This document shows, one piece after another, positions 25,171-33,202 of a DNA stretch of 39,063 nucleotides (position 1 is its first letter; the number at the start of each line of letters is the position of its first letter). The stretch is taken from NCBI GenBank assembly GCA_003222535.1, contig QHWJ01000240.1, positions 1 through 39,063 of the forward strand, read 5' to 3'. The position numbers were made by a program, and so were the translations under genes. The notes beneath the pieces were generated by a model that was given only the letters and a program-made list of their open reading frames with translations, searched no databases and was not told the DNA's origin. The stretch comes from Acidobacteriota bacterium. Its GTDB lineage: Bacteria > Acidobacteriota > Vicinamibacteria > Vicinamibacterales > CAVVIG01.

Positions 25171-25623
25171 ATGCTGAAGTGGAAGATTGCGGCGGTCATC
25201 GGTTTTGTCTGCGGCGTTGCGGGAGTCGGGTGGGGCTATTCGCAAGACACGAAGGCGACCGGATTCTACGAGCTTCGAGTGTACACGGCCAAACCAGGCA
25301 AGAGAGATGCGCTTGCCGCCCGATTCGCGAGCCGCACCGCCGCCATCTACGCAAGGCACGGCATCACGAACGTCGGTTACTGGATCCCGCAGGAAAGCGA
25401 TGCCGCCCTGGGCATCAGCGCCGCGAACACGTTCATCTACATGCGGGGTTACCCCTCGCGCGAGGAGCGCGACAAGCGGCTCAAAGCCGCGCACGACGAT
25501 CCGGAATTTGCCGAGGTCGTGACCAAGCAGGAGCGAAACCCCGACACGAAGCTGATTGAAAACGTCCACAACATCGATATGGTGCCGAGCGGTGCCTATG
25601 CATCCATAAGAATCACGCAGTAG
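25171..25623 (+). CDS. Secreted NIPSNAP-family protein
   Basis: 150 residues. N-terminal membrane or signal segment (WKIAAVIGFVCGVAGVGWGY) followed by one NIPSNAP (dimeric alpha/beta barrel) domain: FYELRVYTAKPGKRDALAAR, the helix with RHGITNVGYWIPQ, TFIYMRGYPSREERDKR and DPEFAEVVTKQER. The family fold is well recognised; its biochemical role in bacteria is largely unknown. ATG 25171 has AGAGGTCC upstream. It follows the receptor gene by 126 bp on the same strand. Confidence 0.85.
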   Translation: MLKWKIAAVIGFVCGVAGVGWGYSQDTKATGFYELRVYTAKPGKRDALAARFASRTAAIYARHGITNVGYWIPQESDAALGISAANTFIYMRGYPSREERDKRLKAAHDDPEFAEVVTKQERNPDTKLIENVHNIDMVPSGAYASIRITQ

Positions 25624-25740
25624 CTACCTTCGAGACGCCGCGTCAACGGCAGTCCTGCCGCGCACATGTCCTGGTTGGGATATGAGCAAGAAGTAGCCGG
25701 CGCTCGCTCGCGATGTTTTCAGTGATGAGAGGAGCATGAG

Positions 25741-26727
25741 ATGGTGAGCAATCGCGCGCGGTGCCACACGATCGTGGGCGGCATGGTTGTCGTGGGTGCA
25801 CTTGTGCTGCCTCGTGTCGTCGGCACCCAACAGTCAGTCATTACGGAGAAGATGGGAGTTCGGCACTGGTCGGGCCAGGGTATCTCGCCGGTGTACGAAG
25901 GCTTCGATCTCAACCCTGACGGCACGTACAACATGTGGTTCGGTTACATGAACCTGAATTGGGAGGAGGAGCTGGAGATTCCTGTCGGCACCGATAACGG
26001 TTTTGAAGGCGTGGCGGACCGTGGCCAGCCCACTCACTTTGCCACCAGAAGGCACAAGGACGTGTTCAGGGTCATCGTGCCGAAAGACTTCGGAACTCAA
26101 AAGCTCGTGTGGAAGCTCACCGTGCGGGGCAAGACCGAATCGATCGGGGGGACGTTGAACCCGGTCTGGCAGATCGATCGCCGGCGCACCACCCGAGGTG
26201 GAAACGACGACGCAATCGATTCGAACACGCCGCCTGTCGCCAGTATTCAGCCGCCTGAGCAGTCCATCGCTTTCGGTGCCAAGGCCACCTTGGCGATTGC
26301 AGCTACTGACGACGGGCTGCCAAAACGCATGAGGACGTCGTTCCCGGCGCCGAACGGCGCGGGCATCCCTCCCCAGTTGTATGCCGTCCCGCCGTCCACC
26401 GCCCCCCAGCGAGGCGGCGCTGGTGGAAGGGCTGGCGGTGCTGGAGGTCGGGGCGAGGCTGGCGGCGCTGAGGCGGGGAGTCTCAGCTACGAATGGTTCA
26501 AGTATCGAGGTCCCGGCAAGGTCACCTTCATCGAGCCGCGGGGAATACTTGCCAACGGCAAGGCAACCTCCATAGCGAGTTTCAGCGAGCCGGGCGACTA
26601 CGTGCTCCAGATGATTGTCGACGACGGCTCGGGCGAATCGGCGGGCAATTTCGGCTATCACTGTTGCTGGACCAACGTCGAGGTGAAGGTCCACGTAACC
26701 GGCGGCGCGCCAGCCACGCGGCGCTGA
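25741..26727 (+). CDS. Secreted protein of unknown function with Ig/PKD-like C-terminus
   Basis: 328 residues. ATG 25741 is preceded by GAGAGGAG at 25728-25735. A signal segment (HTIVGGMVVVGALVLPRVVG) is followed by SPVYEGFDLNPDGTYNMWFGYMNLNWEEEL (quoted in parts: YEGFDLNPDGTYNMWFGYMN), RGQPTHFATRRHKDVFRVIVP and KLVWKLTVRGKT. I have seen this block in uncharacterised exported proteins of Acidobacteriota and relatives, but I know no function. A Gly-rich repeat (GGAGGRAGGAGGRGEAGGAE) sits before the C-terminal part, where SYEWFKYRGPGKVTF and FSEPGDYVLQMIVDDGSG look like an Ig/PKD-like sandwich. Two adjacent Cys (HCCW) near the end. Context suggests an exported partner of the neighbouring cytochrome/monooxygenase-like protein. 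Confidence 0.7.
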   Translation: MVSNRARCHTIVGGMVVVGALVLPRVVGTQQSVITEKMGVRHWSGQGISPVYEGFDLNPDGTYNMWFGYMNLNWEEELEIPVGTDNGFEGVADRGQPTHFATRRHKDVFRVIVPKDFGTQKLVWKLTVRGKTESIGGTLNPVWQIDRRRTTRGGNDDAIDSNTPPVASIQPPEQSIAFGAKATLAIAATDDGLPKRMRTSFPAPNGAGIPPQLYAVPPSTAPQRGGAGGRAGGAGGRGEAGGAEAGSLSYEWFKYRGPGKVTFIEPRGILANGKATSIASFSEPGDYVLQMIVDDGSGESAGNFGYHCCWTNVEVKVHVTGGAPATRR

Positions 26728-26801
26728 TTCGAGGATTGACCTGTCGCGCACGCCCCCGCTAGACTGAGCCGATTCTTGTGCACAGCTTGAGGGAGAGTTC
26801 C

Positions 26802-28160
26802 ATGACACGCATTGAAAAAATGCCGAAGCGGTTTTGCTGGTTGCGTGCGGCGACGCTGACGGGGCTCGCTGCGACAGTGGCGGCAGTCGCGACCCTGATG
26901 ACCGCGCTCGCAGCAACGGCGCCAGATGCGCCAAACAGCGTGACGTTCACCAGGGACGTGGCGCCGATCTTCCAGAAAGCGTGCCAGACGTGCCATCACC
27001 CGGGAACGGCAGCGCCGATGTCTCTCCTCACCTTCCAGGATGTGCGGCCGTGGGCGAGGTCCATCAAGGCGCGCGTGATGGCGCGCGAGATGCCGCCGTG
27101 GCACCTCGACAAGTCCGTGGGTATTCGCGAGTTCAAAAACGACATTTCGCTGAGCGACGCGGACATCAACACGATCGTTCGCTGGGTGGACGGCGGGACG
27201 CCGCAGGGCGACCCGAAGGACATGCCGCCGCCGCTCACATTCCGTCCGGAGACCGACTGGTTCATTGGCAAGCCGGATCTGACCATCACGTTCGATAAAG
27301 AGATGACCATGTACGCCAATGGTCCTGATTGGTGGATCAACAAATACGCAGACACAGGCCTGACGGAAGATCGCTGGGTCAAGGCGATGCAGATCAAACC
27401 GAGCAACGCCAGGATCGTGCATCACGCCGTCACATCGGTGATTCCGCCGGCCGGCACGGATCTGACGGACTCGGGCTTTGTCGGAGGGGAGTTCGAAGAA
27501 TACGCCGTCGGGAAATACGGAACCACTTTCCCGGAGAACACGGGCCGCCTGCTGCCGGCCGGGTCCCGGATTCAATTCGACATGCATTACTTTGCGATTG
27601 GCGAGGAAGCCAAAGATCGCACGACGCTGGGCATCGTCTTCTATCCGAAAGGTTACGTCCCGAAGTACAAGATCACGATGGTGAACTTCCGGAACCTCCC
27701 GAACGACGATCTGGAGATCCCGCCCAATTCGATCGTCCGTCACGACGGGTATTTCCGCCTGCCCAGGCCTGCCCGAATCGTGAGCTTCCAGCCGCACATG
27801 CATATGCGCGGCAAGGGCATGACCCTGGAGGCCATCAATCTCGATAACTCGGTTACCACGATCAGCTCGACGGATCACTTCGATTTCAACTGGCACATTG
27901 CCTACGTGTACAGGGACGATGTGGCCCCACTACTGCCCGCGGGCACGGTGCTGCACGCCATCGGCGTTCACGACAACACCTCCGCGAACCGCCGCAACCC
28001 CGATCCCTCGATGTGGGCTGGTTACGGTGAGCGAAGCGTCGACGATATGCTCCAACTGCGGCTGGCCGTGGTTTACCTGGACGACGCCGAGTATCAAGCA
28101 CAGGTGGCTGAGCGAAAGACGAAGGTCACGCAGCTGCTGACCGGCGGAAATCAGCGGTAG
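26802..28160 (+). CDS. Exported cytochrome c domain fused to a PHM/DBM-like copper monooxygenase domain
   Basis: 452 residues. ATG 26802 follows GAGGGAGAG; the GTG at 26778 has no such site. Signal segment at about 17-40. A cytochrome c-type domain carries CQTCH at 61-65 and ends with VMAREMPPWH, where Met may be the axial ligand. The rest resembles the copper type II ascorbate-dependent monooxygenase fold: IVHHAVTSVIPP (His-His pair), RLLPAGSRIQFDMHYF, FQPHMHMRGKGMTLEAI (H-x-H site) and VAPLLPAGTVLHAIGVHDN. This two-domain layout is frequent in Acidobacteriota. Hydroxylation activity fed by electrons from the heme domain is an inference from fold. A periplasmic location is likely. Confidence 0.82.
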   Translation: MTRIEKMPKRFCWLRAATLTGLAATVAAVATLMTALAATAPDAPNSVTFTRDVAPIFQKACQTCHHPGTAAPMSLLTFQDVRPWARSIKARVMAREMPPWHLDKSVGIREFKNDISLSDADINTIVRWVDGGTPQGDPKDMPPPLTFRPETDWFIGKPDLTITFDKEMTMYANGPDWWINKYADTGLTEDRWVKAMQIKPSNARIVHHAVTSVIPPAGTDLTDSGFVGGEFEEYAVGKYGTTFPENTGRLLPAGSRIQFDMHYFAIGEEAKDRTTLGIVFYPKGYVPKYKITMVNFRNLPNDDLEIPPNSIVRHDGYFRLPRPARIVSFQPHMHMRGKGMTLEAINLDNSVTTISSTDHFDFNWHIAYVYRDDVAPLLPAGTVLHAIGVHDNTSANRRNPDPSMWAGYGERSVDDMLQLRLAVVYLDDAEYQAQVAERKTKVTQLLTGGNQR

Positions 28161-28187
28161 CGGCAAAGAAGGAATCGGAGGTGGGCT

Positions 28188-28694
28188 TCACCTGCCGGCC
28201 GATACCTTGGCTTCGTAGGTCGGACCATGTACCGTCCGGTGCGAAACATACTGCCAACGGCCGTCACGAAACGCATACACGCGCTCGAACCACACCGTAA
28301 AGGCACCGCGGTCAGGCGCCGCTGATTTGTTTCGCGCGCGGTACTGTCCGTAGGTGATGGCGATGTCCCCATGCATATCGACCTGCACTGAATCGAGGTC
28401 CCGCGAGAGGTAAGGCGCCTTCGACACGGACGCCAGCCACTGCGCTTTGTTCTCGACTCGCAGCGGGCGTCCACCGGTGGTCCACCCGTCTCCGTGGGTG
28501 AAGCTGAAATCGGGGGCACAGATGCCATCCAGGAATCCGACATCTCCGCGCACCACTGCCGCCTCCATGGTTTTTTCAAATGCCAGCACGTCCGCCGCCG
28601 CGGTGCCGGATGCGGTCGATGACGGCTTCGCCTGCCGCCCGGAGACAGCGGCGACGACAACGAACACGAGGACGCATGCGATTCGAGCGCGCAT
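28188..28694 (-). CDS. Secreted NTF2-like (SnoaL/DUF4440) protein
   Basis: 168 residues. ATG 28694 is preceded on the minus strand by AGGAGG, 4 nt away, which fixes the start. Signal peptide MRARIACVLVFVVVAAVSG. The body is a cystatin-like NTF2 fold: LAFEKTMEAAVVRGDVGFLD, APDFSFTHGDG, WFERVYAFRDGRWQYVSHRT. The family includes small-molecule binding and isomerase-like proteins; activity cannot be read here. It is convergent with the copper-monooxygenase-like gene (27-bp gap) and downstream of the nucleotidyltransferase on the same strand (44-bp gap). Confidence 0.8.
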   Translation of the reverse strand: MRARIACVLVFVVVAAVSGRQAKPSSTASGTAAADVLAFEKTMEAAVVRGDVGFLDGICAPDFSFTHGDGWTTGGRPLRVENKAQWLASVSKAPYLSRDLDSVQVDMHGDIAITYGQYRARNKSAAPDRGAFTVWFERVYAFRDGRWQYVSHRTVHGPTYEAKVSAGR

Positions 28695-28738
28695 CGAGCC
28701 TCCTAGCTTGTCAGCATCCAGTTGAGGGCTGACAGGTG

Positions 28739-29686
28739 TCACCCACGTGCGCCGGCCGTCACACGCGGGACGGCGTCAGGGCCTGTCTGGTAAAAGGCGT
28801 ATTCTACAGCCGCGTCAAACCGGTCGAGCACCGAGTGCCGGTGGCTTCGGGTGTGGAGCTTCAGGTAATCGGGCTGCAGGCTCACCTGATCCGGCGAACA
28901 CCAGGATCCCGCCTTTCGCCGGAGATGCCACGTATAGAGCCGCCGGCACGCCGCCTCGACGAGCGGCGAGGGAACGCGAAGCACAATCTCCAGCAGCCGC
29001 TTGGCTCGGGCGAGACCGTGGCCCTGCGGCTCCGCGAGCGATGCGGGAGGCACGTCGGGCAGCCGCGTGATGCCGTTCGGATAGTACCGGATCACGAACG
29101 GATTGGCGGCGAGGAAGGCGTCGAGCAGGTCGTCGCCGATGAGCGGCTTCAGGTGAATCGCCTGGTTGGCGGTGAAGAGATCCTGCTCGTCGAGGGCGAG
29201 ATGGGAATCGGCCACGACAAAGTTGGCACACACAGTAAGCCGGCGCCGGAGGAGCTTCGTCAACACCAGCACTGCGACCGTCACCGTCCACACCCGCCGG
29301 CCCCGCGTCACGATGAAGAGATCGAGGTCGCCGTCGGCTTCCAGGTTCAGATGCGCGATGCTGCCCGACACCGCGACGAGGCGCGTGAACGGCAGCGCGC
29401 AGATCAGCCGCAGCGCCCGCCGGTGCCGCCGAAGGAACGCGCGGCTGTGCGCTTCGCGCCGGCGGCGCTCGGCGATCAGGTCCGCGCGGCCCTTGGGGAA
29501 AAAGAATCCGTCGCGGAACTCGACCATGCCGTGCAGCAGCTCGCTGCCGTCGTAGACGGCAAGGATCTCGGATCGCGTCTGATCGGATTCGATCAGGGCG
29601 TGGTGCAGCTGTTCGAGCGTGAGCGGATAGTCGAACAGCGAGGCGTAGATGACGCTGCGCGCGATGGCGAGCTCCCGCGACGTCAT
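28739..29686 (-). CDS. Nucleotidyltransferase-domain protein of the glycan locus
   Basis: 315 residues from ATG 29686 (MTSRELAIARSVIYASLFDY); an ATG at 29707 in the same frame lies in repeat DNA and is less likely. N-terminal winged-helix-like part (residues 1-60: DYPLTLEQLHHALIESDQ), then a nucleotidyltransferase core: VAVSGSIAHLNLEADGDLDL with G-S and the D-x-D pair. A hydrophobic helix follows (WTVTVAVLVLTKLL). The C-terminal half is helical. Proteins of this type recur beside polysaccharide genes, but their substrate is not established to my knowledge. It lies after the flippase on the same strand, separated by a 75-bp repeat. Confidence 0.7.
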   Translation of the reverse strand: MTSRELAIARSVIYASLFDYPLTLEQLHHALIESDQTRSEILAVYDGSELLHGMVEFRDGFFFPKGRADLIAERRRREAHSRAFLRRHRRALRLICALPFTRLVAVSGSIAHLNLEADGDLDLFIVTRGRRVWTVTVAVLVLTKLLRRRLTVCANFVVADSHLALDEQDLFTANQAIHLKPLIGDDLLDAFLAANPFVIRYYPNGITRLPDVPPASLAEPQGHGLARAKRLLEIVLRVPSPLVEAACRRLYTWHLRRKAGSWCSPDQVSLQPDYLKLHTRSHRHSVLDRFDAAVEYAFYQTGPDAVPRVTAGARG

Positions 29687-29695
29687 CCTGTCATC

Positions 29696-29770
29696 TCGCA
29701 CGTGCACCCTTGCACCTCACACCCCCGCACTTCCGCACCTCGTACCCCTGCACCTCGCACCTCGCACCAC
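29696..29770. repeat. Tandem GCACCTC-type repeats between flippase and nucleotidyltransferase genes
   Basis: Seven or so drifted copies of a 7-10 bp unit (gcacctcac, gcacttcc, gcacctcg, tacccct) fill the entire space between the flippase stop (29772) and the next start. It has only one arm, so it should not fold into a hairpin like the arrays at 3730 or 13113. Confidence 0.75.
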
Positions 29771-29771
29771 A

Positions 29772-31166
29772 TCAAACCATCACGCCATCACCGTGTTGCA
29801 CGTCACGAGCCTCGTGCGCGTACCCCCTGGCCCGGAGGGTCCACGCGCATCCGGCGGTCAGGAACACCTCGGTGCCGAGCGTGGCCCAGGCGGCGCCGCC
29901 GATGGACCAGGCGGGGATGAGGCGTGCATTCAACGCCACGTTGACGACCAGGGCGAGCGCGCAGACCGCTGCGTACGCCCGCTGGCCGTTCCATCCGACG
30001 AGCTGATGCGTCAGCGCCAGGTTGAGCGACAACAGCGGGAACGAAAGCAGCAGGATGCGGAATGCCGGGACGGCGGCCTCGTACCGCGCGCCATAGAGCA
30101 GCGGAATCAGCCAGCCGGCCGCGCTCCACGCGGCCGCCGCGGCCGCGATTGCAAAGCCGGTGATCGGCAGCGCCACGCGCGCGAGCGGCCTGAGATCGCT
30201 CGCGCGACAGAGCGACGGCAACGCGACCGCAACGACCGCCGCCGGAAACAGCCGCAGCGCATCGACCAGCCGGAACACGGCATTGTAGAGCGCCACCGAC
30301 TCGGTGCCGGACCATAGCTGGACGAGGAAAACGTCGACGCGGAAATACAGCGCCGACAGGACGATTCCCGCGCCGATCGGCCACACGTCGCGGCGGAACG
30401 CCTGCCACGGAACGAAGGGCGGGCCTTCAGGCCTGGCGACCTCGCGCAATCCGGGCGCGGCACCGCTGAAGCGATGCGCGGCACCGCTGAAGCGGGGCCT
30501 TACGCGGTGCCCTACGCTGTCTGACCGGAGCGCGAAGGCTTCAGCCGAGCGTTCGCGGCCGCCGAGCCGCACGGCGATCCGCAGGCTGACGATGAGGGTG
30601 ACGACCGCCGGCAGCAGCATCGCAACGCCCAGCAGGGTGACGTCGGGCCGCCACGCGAGCGCGAGCAGCCCGCATCCGAGCGTCGCCGTGCGGTGCCACA
30701 CGGTGACGGACGACTCCACGTCGCTGCGCGACAAGCCTCGATAGAAGTGGTGGAGGAGCTCAATCAGGCCGCTGCACGCGTAGACGAGCGCGAGCACGGC
30801 GATCGGCGTGGAGAACGCCGCGCTCCAGCCGGACACGAGCAAGCCGATCGCGACGAGGACCATTGCGCCGGCGGCAGTCCAGAGGCGGACGCGCAGCCAC
30901 CCGCCGAGCAGACGCGCCGCCTCCTCCGGCTGCCGCGCCACCGCGCGCGCGAGGTGAAGCTGTATGCCGAAATCGGTGACGACCGCGACCATCCATCCGA
31001 GCGTCGAGCCGAGCGCGAAGATTCCGAACGACTGGGCCGACAGCCGGCGCGCCGCGACGACGGTGATCGCGAACAGCGAGCCCTTGCCCGCCAGATCGGC
31101 GAACGCCTTGTAGGCGATCAGGAACGCGTCGGGCAGTTTCGCGTTTGGAAACGATCTTTCGTCCAC
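29772..31166 (-). CDS. Wzx-like oligosaccharide flippase (MATE/MOP superfamily)
   Basis: 464 residues with hydrophobic segments throughout, about 12-14 membrane helices by eye. The N-terminus AYKAFADLAGKGSLFAITVVAARRLSAQSFGIFALG matches the polysaccharide-flippase start (quoted in parts: DLAGKGSLFAITVVAARRLS). The mid part has YFRVDVFLVQLWSGTESVALYNAVFR, the usual R-x-D-x-x-x-x-x helix at the start of the second half (shortened: YFRVDVFLVQLWSGTESVAL). It would move lipid-linked sugar units across the inner membrane. An unusual cytoplasmic-loop insert (about residues 205-250) includes a duplicated heptad RFSGAAH/RFSGAAP from a 21-bp DNA duplication. Start is GTG 31166. It is divergent from the ligase gene. 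Confidence 0.85.
   Translation of the reverse strand: MDERSFPNAKLPDAFLIAYKAFADLAGKGSLFAITVVAARRLSAQSFGIFALGSTLGWMVAVVTDFGIQLHLARAVARQPEEAARLLGGWLRVRLWTAAGAMVLVAIGLLVSGWSAAFSTPIAVLALVYACSGLIELLHHFYRGLSRSDVESSVTVWHRTATLGCGLLALAWRPDVTLLGVAMLLPAVVTLIVSLRIAVRLGGRERSAEAFALRSDSVGHRVRPRFSGAAHRFSGAAPGLREVARPEGPPFVPWQAFRRDVWPIGAGIVLSALYFRVDVFLVQLWSGTESVALYNAVFRLVDALRLFPAAVVAVALPSLCRASDLRPLARVALPITGFAIAAAAAAWSAAGWLIPLLYGARYEAAVPAFRILLLSFPLLSLNLALTHQLVGWNGQRAYAAVCALALVVNVALNARLIPAWSIGGAAWATLGTEVFLTAGCAWTLRARGYAHEARDVQHGDGVMV
30455..30496 (-). repeat. Two tandem 21-bp units inside the flippase gene
   Basis: GCGCGGCACCGCTGAAGCG begins each 21-bp copy (30455-30475, 30476-30496); the copies differ only in the last two bases. 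Each encodes RFSGAA plus one residue. The repeat and flanks (30420-30540) form an in-frame insert between two membrane-helix blocks. Confidence 0.75.
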
Positions 31167-31300
31167 CGTAAGCGGCTCCGCCCTTTTAAGGCTGGTACAG
31201 CGTTGCGTTCTGAACGTATGCAGCAGGCGTGCCTTGCTTTCGCGCGTATTGGCCGCGTGGCAAGGATCTTGGAAGGCGCACCGCCACTCGGGCTCACAAT

Positions 31301-33202
31301 ATGGCCGGCAATACCCTTACAGACGCAGCGGCAGCCGTCGCGTCCGGCAGCGCACGCGGACCTGTGGTCCCCGAGCCTCACACCTCCCCCGCGGGGAGGA
31401 CCGCCTTCGCCGGCGTGGCGCTGCTGACACTCGCCGCGCCGTTCGAGCTCACCGAGCCTCTCCTCCGCCTGCCGCGTCAATCGGTGAGCTCACTTGAAAT
31501 GGCCCTGTTGCTCGCGTTCGCCGGATGGGGCGCGGCCCTCGTCTTCAGTGGATTTGTAGCGGAGTGGCGCACGCCGCTCACTCCGCCGTGGATCGCGCTG
31601 CTGCTCGCGATGCTCGTCGCGTCGGCCGCCTCGCCAGTCTCGCGGGTCAACGCGCTCCACATGACGGGCCGTCTCGGCGCGGCGTTCGGCGTGTACCTTC
31701 TGACGCTGAACGGCGTCTCCACGCGCGCGCGCCTGCGGACGATGCTGGCCCTCGCCCTGGCCGTCGGCGTCGTCGTCAGCGGGCTGATGATCCTCGAATA
31801 CATCGGCGTGCGGCCAGTGCTCGCCTGGCTCAGGCTGTTTCGACGCGACGTCGCCACGGTGGGCGCACAGGTTCGCGCGGGCGGCCCGCTCCAATACCCG
31901 ACGATCGCGTCGATGTATCTCGAGGTCGTCTTCGCGTTGGGCCTGGGCGTGCTGCTTGGCGAGCTCGATCGGTCGGCGCAGCCCGAGGTGAGAACTGAAA
32001 AGCCAGAAGGAACAACTCCCTTCAAGACAGCTTCTAAAGCCTCACCGGCAAGAACTTGCTTCATTTCGTCAGAACGCGGCTTCAGAAGATGTGCAGGCGT
32101 GGCGGCCGTGTTCGTCGCGCTGGTCGTCATCGGCGAGGCGATCACGCTGACGTTCACGCGCGCCGGGCTGGTCACGATGGCGCTGAGCCTGGCGCTCGTT
32201 GGCGCGATCCGCCGCACCCGGCGGGGGACCGAGAGCGGCGGGGCCCTGATCGCGTGTCTGGCGCTCGTGATCGCGGCATTGTTTCTGGTCTCGCGATCCC
32301 CGCGGTCGATGTGGCTGCGGTTCACGAGCGAAGGTCAGGAATCATGGTACCGCGCGAAGGTCGGCGCGCCGCCCGACCTCGACCTTCCCACCGGACGGAC
32401 CACGGCGGTTCCAGTGAAGGTGACCAATACCGGCCGGCTGCTCTGGGATTCCCGCGCCGATCCGCCGGTCCTGCTTTCGTACCACTGGCTGCCGGCCGAG
32501 GGCGATCACTTCGTGTCGTTCGAAGGCGTGAGGACGCCGTTTGCGTCGCCGGTCGCGCCCGACACGACGGTCTCGATGCGCGCAGTCGTCGGTGCCCCTC
32601 TGCGGCCGGGACGGTACCGCCTCGAGTGGGACATCGTGCAGGAAGGACGCCTCTGGTTCAGCACGGAACCGGGCGCGATTCGCTCGATATCACGCGCGAC
32701 GGTCACGGCCAACGCGCCGTGGAGCGGCGTCGAGCCGGCGATCATTCCGCCGCCTCATCCGACGGTGCGGCCGGGACGCTTCGTGTTGTGGCGCGCCGCC
32801 GGACGGATGATTGCGGCGCACCCACTCCTCGGCGTGGGCCCGGACAACTTCCGCTTGTCGTACGGCGCGTATGCCGGTCTCGCGACCGCCGATCCTCGGA
32901 CGCACAGCAACAACATGTATCTCGAGGTGCTCGCCGGTGGGGGGCTGCTCGCGGGCGCCGCATTCGTCTGGCTGCTGTGGCGCGCGGCCGGCAGTTTCGC
33001 CGCCGTCATGCGCCTCGCGCCGGATGCGGCCGGCGGGGCCGCGCTCGGGCTCGGCGCGGCGGGCCTCGCGATCGGCCTGCACGCCGCCGTCGATTCGTTT
33101 CTGAGCTTTGCTCCGACCTACGTGCTGTTCTCGCTGACCCTCGGATGCGCGTCCGCGTGCGTGCGCGACGCGGAGGCCCGGCCGGATGCGAATCGCGTTT
33201 GA
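31301..33202 (+). CDS. O-antigen ligase-like membrane protein (Wzy_C) with Ig-like domain in the periplasmic loop
   Basis: 633 residues from ATG 31301; the frame opens at 31229 without better signals. Many membrane helices. Wzy_C signatures: TLTFTRAGLVTMALSLAL (the T-x-S/T-R-x-G helix) and, much later, AAHPLLGVGPDNFRL with THSNNMYLEVLAGGGLLAG. These two blocks are normally separated by a modest loop. Here about 120 residues lie between them (346-466) with a beta-sandwich look: TTAVPVKVTNTGRLLWDS, VLLSYHWLPAEGDH, VSMRAVVGAPLRPGRYRLEW, IVQEGRLWFS. That suits an Ig/FN3-like domain in the periplasm. A second insert at about 230-262 (EVRTEKPEGTTPFKTASKAS and on) contains a dispersed repeat. The protein would polymerise or transfer a lipid-linked glycan. 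Its end overlaps the next gene by 17 nt. Confidence 0.8.
   Translation: MAGNTLTDAAAAVASGSARGPVVPEPHTSPAGRTAFAGVALLTLAAPFELTEPLLRLPRQSVSSLEMALLLAFAGWGAALVFSGFVAEWRTPLTPPWIALLLAMLVASAASPVSRVNALHMTGRLGAAFGVYLLTLNGVSTRARLRTMLALALAVGVVVSGLMILEYIGVRPVLAWLRLFRRDVATVGAQVRAGGPLQYPTIASMYLEVVFALGLGVLLGELDRSAQPEVRTEKPEGTTPFKTASKASPARTCFISSERGFRRCAGVAAVFVALVVIGEAITLTFTRAGLVTMALSLALVGAIRRTRRGTESGGALIACLALVIAALFLVSRSPRSMWLRFTSEGQESWYRAKVGAPPDLDLPTGRTTAVPVKVTNTGRLLWDSRADPPVLLSYHWLPAEGDHFVSFEGVRTPFASPVAPDTTVSMRAVVGAPLRPGRYRLEWDIVQEGRLWFSTEPGAIRSISRATVTANAPWSGVEPAIIPPPHPTVRPGRFVLWRAAGRMIAAHPLLGVGPDNFRLSYGAYAGLATADPRTHSNNMYLEVLAGGGLLAGAAFVWLLWRAAGSFAAVMRLAPDAAGGAALGLGAAGLAIGLHAAVDSFLSFAPTYVLFSLTLGCASACVRDAEARPDANRV
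32024..32046 (+). repeat. Copy of the 23-bp dispersed repeat, inside the ligase gene
   Basis: Matches 8855-8877 in reverse orientation with one mismatch, including the exact core CTTCTAAAGCCTCACC. It encodes part of the insert FKTASKASP within the ligase-like protein and keeps the frame. Confidence 0.7.
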
